Shown here: positions 14,786-19,650 of the stretch, piece after piece
Layout of the letters: each line of letters begins with the position of its first letter
Position numbering within the stretch: position 1 is the first letter of the stretch
From: DATKDF01 sp035512795
GTDB lineage: Bacteria > Acidobacteriota > Vicinamibacteria > Vicinamibacterales > SCN-69-37
Length of the DNA: 19,650 bases
Assembly: GCA_035512795.1 (NCBI GenBank)
Contig: DATKDF010000050.1
Span: 1-19,650 of the forward strand
Direction of reading: 5' to 3'
The notes under the pieces: model-generated
Told to the model about the DNA's origin: nothing
Databases searched by the model: none
Seen by the model: only the letters and a program-made list of their open reading frames with translations
Translations under genes and position numbers: made by a program

Positions 14786-14901
14786 GTGCGGTCTTTCGGC
14801 GCTTTCCGTACGCGCTCTATTTCCGAGTGCTCAACGGGAACGTCGTCGTCCTCGCGGTCCATGGGCGGCAGGACCCCAGTCGTTGGCAGTCACGGCGCTG
14901 A
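14782..14901 (+). pseudogene. C-terminal remnant of a ParE/RelE-type toxin gene
   Basis: In the +1 frame relative to the antitoxin, 14791-14901 reads as VFRRFPYALYFRV, NVVVLAVHGRQDP and SRWQSRR before a TGA at 14899-14901. This matches the final beta-strands of ParE toxins (pattern RFPYxxYYRV, VVVLAVxHxRRDPxxW). A complete toxin is about 90-100 residues; only about 39 codons remain and the N-terminal helical half is absent, so the antitoxin stop abuts the middle of the toxin frame. A TTG at 14782 overlaps the antitoxin stop and could start a short product, but a working toxin is unlikely. A deletion between antitoxin and toxin, rather than a frameshift, explains the arrangement. Confidence 0.7.
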
Positions 14902-14930
14902 AGTTCGTCATGCCGCGGAGCGGCGTCCTT

Positions 14931-16304
14931 CTACAGCCCTGGCGCGAGGATTTCCCGGGCCGCCTCGATCGCCTGCTCGAGCGTCGTGATCGCGCCGTCG
15001 AGCTGCCGCTCGTAGACGGCCCTGAGGATCTCGCCCATGCGGGGACCGGGCGCCACGCCGAGGTCGAGGAGATGCCGGCCGAGGAGCAGCGGCTTCGGCG
15101 CCTCGTGCTGGACGCCGAGCGTGCGGGCCCGCTCGATGAACCAGTCCATCGCCGAGCAGTCGAACGTGCCACCCCGTCCGTGGCAGTCGGCGCGCGCGAA
15201 GCGGGCGAGCAGCTCGAGGTCCACCTTCTGCGCGAGGCGCCGGAACGCGCCGTCGCCGACCGGCGTCGTCGCCTTGCGGAACGCGCTCGGCTTCAGGTGA
15301 TGCGCGACCAGACCGACGACGGCGCGGCGCACGTCGTAGCCGTCCATCGTGTGCACGTTCAGGCGATCGAGGAGCGACGTCGCCGGCGCGACGCCGCCTT
15401 CTTCGTGGCCGGGCGATCGGATCCGCCCGTCGATCACGGCCGTCGTGGCCGGTTTGCCGAGGTCGTGACAGAGCGCGCCGAGCATCATCGCCGCGGCTGG
15501 CCCCCGGTCGAGTCCCTCGAGGCGGCGCCTGGCCTCGTCGACCACCATCAACGTGTGCACCCACACGTCGCCTTCGGGATGCCACTCGGGCTCCTGTGGA
15601 CACCCGACGAGTGCCTCGAGTTCGGGCCACAGCCGGTGGACGACGCCGAGGTCGAGCGCAAGCGCGAGCCCGATCGACGGCCGTTCGGCGACGAGCAGGA
15701 GCTTCTCGACTTCGCCCCAGACGCGCTCGGCCGGCAGGTCGTCGAGCGGGATGCTCCGAAGGAGCGCACGCGTCTCTTCGTCGACCGACAACTCGAAGCG
15801 CGCCGTGAACTGGAGGGCGCGCAGCACGCGCAGGCTATCGTCGCCGAACGCCCGCGGGTCGACGACGCGGAGCCGCCGGGCCTCGAGGTCGGCGCGCCCC
15901 TCGAACGGGTCGATGATCTCGCCGGTGCGCGGGTCGAACGAGATGGCGTTGATCGTGAAGTCGCGTCGTCGCGCGGCGTCCTCGAACGAGAGCGACGGGT
16001 CGCCCTCGACGACAAACCCCTTGTGGCCGCGACCGGCCTTGGACTCGCGGCGGGGCAACGCGACGTCGATGCCGGCCACCTTGTAGACAGTGAACGCCTC
16101 GCCGACCGTGTCCACCCGCCCAAAGCGCTCGAGCAGGGCGTGCAGGCTGGTCGCCGGGATGCCGAACACCTCGAGATCGACGTCCTTCGATGGCCGGTCG
16201 AGGAGGGCGTCGCGGACCCAGCCCCCGACGATGACGGCCCGGCCGCCGGAGGCTGCCACCGCGTCGGAGAGCGCCCGGGCGAGGTCAGGAACCGGTAGAT
16301 CCAT
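14931..16304 (-). CDS. cca: CCA tRNA nucleotidyltransferase / poly(A)-polymerase-family protein with HD domain
   Basis: A 457-residue class II nucleotidyltransferase that would build or repair the CCA end of tRNAs. The head domain has GGWVRD (27-32), the metal-binding DVDLEVFG (41-48, D41/D43), and RRDFTINAI (113-121). The neck region contains GDDSLRVLRALQFTARF (154-170) and ERVWGE (193-198), which selects CTP/ATP. A C-terminal HD phosphohydrolase-like domain follows, with H250 and CHDLGKP (279-285). The related poly(A) polymerase or an enzyme adding only part of CCA cannot be excluded, since these share the family; partial-activity enzymes occur in some lineages. The start ATG overlaps the end of the SDR gene by 20 bp, so the two are probably co-transcribed. 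The stop lies 29 bp from the toxin remnant. Confidence 0.9.
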   Translation of the reverse strand: MDLPVPDLARALSDAVAASGGRAVIVGGWVRDALLDRPSKDVDLEVFGIPATSLHALLERFGRVDTVGEAFTVYKVAGIDVALPRRESKAGRGHKGFVVEGDPSLSFEDAARRRDFTINAISFDPRTGEIIDPFEGRADLEARRLRVVDPRAFGDDSLRVLRALQFTARFELSVDEETRALLRSIPLDDLPAERVWGEVEKLLLVAERPSIGLALALDLGVVHRLWPELEALVGCPQEPEWHPEGDVWVHTLMVVDEARRRLEGLDRGPAAAMMLGALCHDLGKPATTAVIDGRIRSPGHEEGGVAPATSLLDRLNVHTMDGYDVRRAVVGLVAHHLKPSAFRKATTPVGDGAFRRLAQKVDLELLARFARADCHGRGGTFDCSAMDWFIERARTLGVQHEAPKPLLLGRHLLDLGVAPGPRMGEILRAVYERQLDGAITTLEQAIEAAREILAPGL

Positions 16305-16746
16305 CGGCGGGATCGACGCGGCGTACGCGTCGGGTGAACTTCTGGATGAACCGGTCCGCGCGGGCCGGCGCGATCACATGGCCGAACTCGCGGGTGAATG
16401 TCGGCCGGAACTCCGTCTCCACGGTCACCGGCAGAATCACCGACGCCCGCAGGCGCGTCCCGACGAACTCGGCGCGCAGCGACTCCACGAGATTGATGGC
16501 GGCCGCCTTGGTCGCGCCGTACACGCTGGATCCGCCGATGCCGCGCCTGCCGGCGTACGACGAGACGACGACCAGATGCCCGTGGCCCTGCCGGCGGAAG
16601 GCCTCGAGCGCGGTGAGCCGAGCCTCGCGTCGGGCCGAGACGACGACCGCGGCGCCCTCACGCGCGACGAGCTCCGCCGTCGCGCGCCCGATACCGGACG
16701 AGGCGCCGGTAATACTGACGATTGATGGGCCGCGGGCAGAGGACAA
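16285..16746 (-). pseudogene. Short-chain dehydrogenase with two apparent in-frame internal deletions
   Basis: A 153-residue SDR-like protein where classical SDRs have about 250-280. The cofactor motif TGASSGIG (13-20) is followed by a normal first part up to ARLTALEA (42-49), then jumps directly to FRRQGHGHLVVVSS (50-63), so about 75 residues with the NNAG strand are missing. The catalytic S63, Y76 and K80 (YGATK) are present. A second gap falls near HVIAPARADRF (123-133): the usual segment before the C-terminal APGFxDRxxxKxxRR-like tail is absent, perhaps 45 residues. The frame stays open through both. No ATG is available; TTG at 16746 is the apparent start, only 29 bp from the divergent peptidase gene. 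The enzyme is probably inactive because part of the Rossmann fold is lost. Confidence 0.7.
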
Positions 16747-16757
16747 AGGGCAGAACG

Positions 16758-16763
16758 TAGAAT
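16758..16763 (+). promoter_or_regulatory. Candidate -10 box (TAGAAT) for the M20 peptidase gene
   Basis: TAGAAT matches the -10 consensus at 5 of 6 positions and ends 12 bases before the ATG at 16776. There is no Shine-Dalgarno sequence in between, which fits a leaderless or very short-leader transcript. No convincing -35 box is present. Confidence 0.35.
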
Positions 16764-16775
16764 ACTGCCACCGTC

Positions 16776-17906
16776 ATGGATCCCCTGCCCCTGCTTCGCG
16801 AGCTCGTGTCGGTCAACTCGATCAATCCGTCACTGGTGCCCGGGGCGCCGGGAGAGGCGGCCGTGGCCGACGTCGCGGTGGCGGCCATGCGGCACGCGGG
16901 CCTGGACGTCGTCATGCAGATGGCGGCACCCGGACGCCCGAACGCGATTGGCGTGCTCGAGGGCCGCGCGCCCGGGCCCACCATCATGTTCTGCGGGCAC
17001 CTCGACACGGTCGGCGTCGAGGGCATGACCGATCCGTTCACGCCGCGCATCGAGGGCGAGCGCCTGTACGCGCGCGGGGCGGAAGACATGAAGGGCGGCG
17101 TCGCATCGATGATTGCCGCCGCCGCCGTGCTCGCCGGCCGCTGGACGCGCGGACGGCTCGTCGTGGCGTGCGTGGCCGACGAGGAGCACCTGAGCCTCGG
17201 AGCCGAGGCGCTCGTCCGTGAATGGAAAGCCGACATGGCGGTCGTCACCGAGCCGACAGATCTGATGTTGGCCGTCGGGCACAAGGGATTTGCCTGGATC
17301 GAGATCGAGACGCGCGGCCGTGCCGCGCATGGCAGCCGGCCGGCCGAAGGGCGGGACGCGATCGCGCGCATGGGCCGGGTGCTCATCGCGCTCGAGACAC
17401 TCGATCGCGAGTTGCAGGCGCGCCCGCGGTCCGACTACCAGGGCACGGCGTCGCTTCACGCCTCGACGATTGCCGGTGGACGGGAGCTCAGCGTCTACCC
17501 GGACCAGTGCACACTCGTCCTCGAGCGCCGGACCGTGTCGGGTGAGTCAGCCGAGTCGGTGCATGCCGAGATGCAGGCGATCGTCGACCGGCTGGACCGC
17601 GAGGACGCGGAATTCGAGGCGCGGGTGCGATCGATCGCGTATCGACCGGCGTACCGGGTGGATCCGGCGCACGCCCTGCCGCGGGCCATGGGTGCCGCGC
17701 TCGAGCGCACGGGTCGGGCGCCCGAGCCGACGGGCATGTCGTTCTGGACCGATGCTGCCATCCTTGCCGGGGCAGGGATCCCGTCGGTGCTCTTCGGACC
17801 GGGTGGCGCGGGCCTGCATTCGACAAGCGAGTACGTCCGCATCCCGGAACTCGCCGCCTGCCGCGACGTGCTCGTCGAGGCCACGCGCACGCTCGTCGGC
17901 GATTGA
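16776..17906 (+). CDS. M20-family metallohydrolase (ArgE/DapE/carboxypeptidase G2-like)
   Basis: A 376-residue cytosolic zinc hydrolase of the M20 family, which cleaves N-acyl amino acids or peptides: acetylornithine, succinyl-diaminopimelate or similar. All di-zinc site elements are present: GHLDTV (74-79: H75, D77), GAEDMKGG (101-108, bridging D104), DEEH (135-138, E136 as catalytic base and E137 as ligand), TEPTD (158-162, E159), and HST (348-350) near the C-terminus. The dimerisation-domain histidine H185 (AAHGSRP) is also there. The precise substrate cannot be read from sequence, and no arginine or lysine biosynthesis genes are adjacent, so a salvage or amidohydrolase role is as likely as ArgE or DapE. 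It lies divergent to the truncated SDR. Confidence 0.88.
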   Translation: MDPLPLLRELVSVNSINPSLVPGAPGEAAVADVAVAAMRHAGLDVVMQMAAPGRPNAIGVLEGRAPGPTIMFCGHLDTVGVEGMTDPFTPRIEGERLYARGAEDMKGGVASMIAAAAVLAGRWTRGRLVVACVADEEHLSLGAEALVREWKADMAVVTEPTDLMLAVGHKGFAWIEIETRGRAAHGSRPAEGRDAIARMGRVLIALETLDRELQARPRSDYQGTASLHASTIAGGRELSVYPDQCTLVLERRTVSGESAESVHAEMQAIVDRLDREDAEFEARVRSIAYRPAYRVDPAHALPRAMGAALERTGRAPEPTGMSFWTDAAILAGAGIPSVLFGPGGAGLHSTSEYVRIPELAACRDVLVEATRTLVGD

Positions 17907-17939
17907 GCGCCCATGCGACGGGTCGTGCAAGGCGTGACG

Positions 17940-17948
17940 TGCTATGCT
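17940..17948 (+). promoter_or_regulatory. Candidate extended -10 promoter (TGCTATGCT) of the glycine-zipper gene
   Basis: TG-C-TATGCT fits TGnTATAAT with 4 of 6 core matches. It nearly repeats the element before the arginase-like gene (TGCTATCCT). Transcription would start near 17955 and give an untranslated leader of about 80 bases before the GTG at 18035. Confidence 0.4.
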
Positions 17949-18004
17949 CGGCTCCTTCGAACGACAGGACGACCCCGCGTAAGCGGCGCTGCGTGGCCCG
18001 GGCA

Positions 18005-18028
18005 CCGCCTTGCGGCGGGGAAGGGAGG
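18005..18028 (+). promoter_or_regulatory. Small hairpin beside a strong ribosome-binding site
   Basis: CCGCC (18005-18009) and GGCGG (18014-18018) pair around TTGC, just upstream of GGGAGG (18023-18028), which lies 6 bases before the GTG at 18035. The Shine-Dalgarno sequence decides this start over an in-frame ATG at 17903. Whether the hairpin affects translation is unknown. Confidence 0.45.
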
Positions 18029-18034
18029 TCGCGC

Positions 18035-18634
18035 GTGACCAGGACCCTCGTACTCGTGTCGGCATTGACCGCGCTCGTCGGCCTTCGGGTTCCCGCACTC
18101 GCCGGCGCACAGACCGCGGCTGACACGGCCACCGCACTCAACGTCCACCTGCGATCAGGCCAGCTAATCTACGTGACCGACCACGCGGGCCGGACGATGA
18201 AGGGGTCGTTCTGGACGGCCGCGGTGGACGGGCTGCTGCTCGCCACTCGCGGGACGCTGGTCCGTGTGGAGCTCGACGAGCTCAGCCGGGTGCACGTGGC
18301 TCACCGCGACTCGCTGGCCGACGGCATGCTCACGGGGTTGGGCGCGGGCGCGCTCGGCGGCATGGTGGTCGCGCTCGTCGCGGAAGGACGTCGGCGGCCG
18401 CGGCCGGACTGTGTCCTGTTCTGTCAGGGCTTCGGCGGACCGCAGCTTGCGGCGGCAGGCGGCGCGATCGCCGGTGGGCTCGCCGGGCTGGCCGTCGGGG
18501 CCGCCATCGATGCGCTGATCAAGGAGCGGAGACTCGTGTACGAGGCGCCGGTCGGAGGCGGCGCGGCGCGCCTGCAGGCAGGACTTGCCACCAGCCAAGG
18601 CGGCGTCGGCATCGCGGTCCTCATTCGCTGGTGA
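18035..18634 (+). CDS. Secreted glycine-zipper protein of unknown function
   Basis: A 199-residue protein starting at GTG 18035, supported by the GGGAGG site 6 bases upstream. The signal peptide runs from residue 1 to about 26 (hydrophobic 4-22, cleavage near AGA-Q). A strand-rich stretch (38-90, with SGQLIYVTDHAGRTMKG at 41-57) resembles small beta domains of unknown function in secreted acidobacterial proteins. Two Gly-rich helices follow at 96-117 (LTGLGAGALGGMVVALVA) and 139-161 (AAAGGAIAGGLAGLAVGAA, about 139-157), a glycine-zipper pattern found in membrane-inserting proteins. It ends with VGIAVLIRW, an alternating strand with a terminal aromatic. Two Cys residues (126, 130) could form a disulfide. 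An upstream ATG at 17903 would add 44 unlikely residues. Confidence 0.65.
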   Translation: MTRTLVLVSALTALVGLRVPALAGAQTAADTATALNVHLRSGQLIYVTDHAGRTMKGSFWTAAVDGLLLATRGTLVRVELDELSRVHVAHRDSLADGMLTGLGAGALGGMVVALVAEGRRRPRPDCVLFCQGFGGPQLAAAGGAIAGGLAGLAVGAAIDALIKERRLVYEAPVGGGAARLQAGLATSQGGVGIAVLIRW

Positions 18635-18666
18635 GCGGCGTGTCTTCGGGCGACGTCGCCCGCGGA

Positions 18667-19614
18667 TCACTGGCCCTCGCCGCGATCTTTCCAGACGCTC
18701 CTCAGGACGAACGACACGTTGGCCGGCCGCTCGCCGAGTCGGCGCATGAAGTACGGAAACCACTCGGTGCCGAACGGCACATAGATGCGCACGCGGTAGC
18801 CGTCGGCGACGAGCGCGCGCTGCAGATCGCGCCGCACGCCGTAGAGCATCTGGAACTCGAAGGCGTCGATCGGCACACCGAGGCCCGAGGCAAAGGCCCG
18901 GGTCGCGTCGATCATCGCCGGGTCGTGCGTGGCGATCGCCGGCGTCACACCGGCGGCGATGAGCGTCTCCATGAGCGAGACGAACGCGCGGTCGACGTCG
19001 GCCTTCCGCTGGAAGGCCACCGTCGCCGGTTCGCGATACGCGCCCTTCACCAGCCGGACCGATGCGCCGAGCGCATTCATGCGGTCGACGTCATCGGCCG
19101 ATCGCTTCAGGTACGACTGGATCACGACGCCGACGTTCCGGTACCCGATGCCCCAGACGGTCTCGAAGGCCTGGAGCGTCGCCGTCGCGTAGGCCGACCC
19201 TTCCATGTCGATCCGGACGACGAACTCGGCGGCGCCGGCCGCGTCGAGCACCCGGCGCAGGTTATCGATGGCCGTCGCCGTGTCGACGTCGAGCCCGAGC
19301 TGGGTGAGCTTGACCGACAGGTTGCGCGTGATGCCGGCCCTCGCGATGTCGGCCATGATCGCCACGTAGGCGGCCGTCGCCGCCGCCGCAGCTTCGGTCG
19401 ACGCCACGCTCTCGCCGAGCAGGTCGAGCGTGACGACGTACCCCTCGGACTCGAGCGCGCGCGCGGCGGCGATCGCCTCGCTCACCGACTCGCCGGCGAC
19501 AAACCGCCGCGCGAACGATCCGGGTTGTCGCATGCCGTAGCGCGATGCCACGCGCTTGAGCAGCGCGCTCGACCCGAGCGCGGTGAAGGCCGCGCGGGAG
19601 ACGGCATCGACCAT
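18667..19614 (-). CDS. Monofunctional proline dehydrogenase
   Basis: A 315-residue FAD-dependent enzyme oxidising L-proline to 1-pyrroline-5-carboxylate and passing electrons to the membrane quinone pool. The length fits single-domain PRODH proteins rather than bifunctional PutA. Motifs in order: LSVKLTQLG (99-107), R134-IDMEG (134-139), VIQSYLKR (164-171), LVKGAYREP (188-196), ATHDP (228-232), FEFQMLYGVR (252-261), YVPFGTEWFPYFMRRLGERP (278-297), the last containing the substrate-binding RRxxER arginines. The ATG at 19614 overlaps the stop of an upstream ORF (TGATG), indicating translational coupling. The partner pyrroline-5-carboxylate dehydrogenase is not in the window; the upstream ORF could be its end but this is unproved. 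Confidence 0.93.
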   Translation of the reverse strand: MVDAVSRAAFTALGSSALLKRVASRYGMRQPGSFARRFVAGESVSEAIAAARALESEGYVVTLDLLGESVASTEAAAAATAAYVAIMADIARAGITRNLSVKLTQLGLDVDTATAIDNLRRVLDAAGAAEFVVRIDMEGSAYATATLQAFETVWGIGYRNVGVVIQSYLKRSADDVDRMNALGASVRLVKGAYREPATVAFQRKADVDRAFVSLMETLIAAGVTPAIATHDPAMIDATRAFASGLGVPIDAFEFQMLYGVRRDLQRALVADGYRVRIYVPFGTEWFPYFMRRLGERPANVSFVLRSVWKDRGEGQ

Positions 19615-19650
19615 CAGGCCTGGGCCTTCCCGCCGGACGGCAACAGGTGC
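19614..19650 (-). CDS. 3' end of an ORF coupled to proline dehydrogenase (partial)
   Basis: On the minus strand the last bases of the window read HLLPSGGKAQA followed by TGA, whose final A is the first base of the proline dehydrogenase ATG. This is only 11 codons, so no product can be assigned. The TGATG overlap is the main reason to regard it as a real gene end. Confidence 0.35.
   Translation of the reverse strand, partial: HLLPSGGKAQA

Noticed and set aside
14786..14989. GTG-started 67-residue frame after the antitoxin
   Set aside because: It overlaps the toxin remnant in another frame, and only the +1 frame resembles ParE.
14652..16298. 548-residue plus-strand frame across the cca gene
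   Set aside because: Arg/Glu/Asp-rich antisense shadow; the minus strand has all nucleotidyltransferase and HD motifs.
1..19650. CRISPR arrays, tRNA/rRNA genes, insertion sequences or phage genes
   Set aside because: No regularly spaced repeats, no transposase or integrase motifs, and no cloverleaf or rRNA-like sequence noticed by eye.

Overview
The window is about 19.65 kb of uniformly GC-rich bacterial chromosome with dense coding and short intergenic gaps. The best lineage guess is an Acidobacteriota member of the Vicinamibacteria type. This is inference, based on the 826-residue duplicated orphan MacB-like permease (ADOP family, typical of Acidobacteriota), the high GC and several secreted proteins of unknown function. 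No rRNA, tRNA, CRISPR array, insertion sequence or phage gene was seen.

Layout. (1) 1-1495, minus strand: a secreted beta-rich protein followed after 7 bp by an acyl-ACP/acyl-CoA synthetase that runs off the left edge. (2) 1530-2483, plus: a divergent PLP-dependent threonine/serine dehydratase. (3) 2561-9155, plus: a likely glycan operon. It has a promoter-like site, a fused class II glutaminase/sugar amidotransferase, a Wzx-like flippase, a family 2 glycosyltransferase and a large polytopic membrane protein of unknown exact role, joined by two ATGA overlaps and a 6-bp gap. (4) 9177-9563, minus: a PilZ-domain protein. (5) 9650-12130, plus: the ADOP permease. (6) 12187-14062, minus: two exported enzymes in one overlapping unit, an arginase-superfamily protein and a two-domain rhodanese. 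(7) 14063-14901: a gene-poor stretch, then a ParE-type addiction antitoxin and the decayed C-terminus of its toxin. (8) 14931-16746, minus: a CCA-adding enzyme preceded by an SDR gene that appears to have lost two internal blocks in frame. (9) 16776-18634, plus: an M20 metallopeptidase and a secreted glycine-zipper protein. (10) 18667-19650, minus: a monofunctional proline dehydrogenase, overlapped by the end of an upstream ORF at the window edge.

How the genes work together. The clearest unit is the glycan operon. The first enzyme should release ammonia from glutamine and use it on an N-acetyl sugar, by analogy to WbpG/PseA. The GT2 would transfer a sugar at the membrane, the flippase would move the lipid-linked glycan, and the last membrane protein may act on it outside. 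The PilZ gene lies just downstream on the opposite strand and could be a c-di-GMP-responsive partner, but nothing beyond proximity supports this. The dehydratase, proline dehydrogenase, M20 hydrolase and arginase-like enzyme are amino-acid or amide metabolism genes scattered among housekeeping genes.

The most notable points are the GATase II-PseA/WbpG fusion, the doubly deleted SDR, the toxin remnant next to an intact antitoxin, the exported arginase/rhodanese pair, and a recurring pattern of -10-like boxes only 5-12 bases before start codons that lack Shine-Dalgarno sequences, which suggests leaderless transcription.
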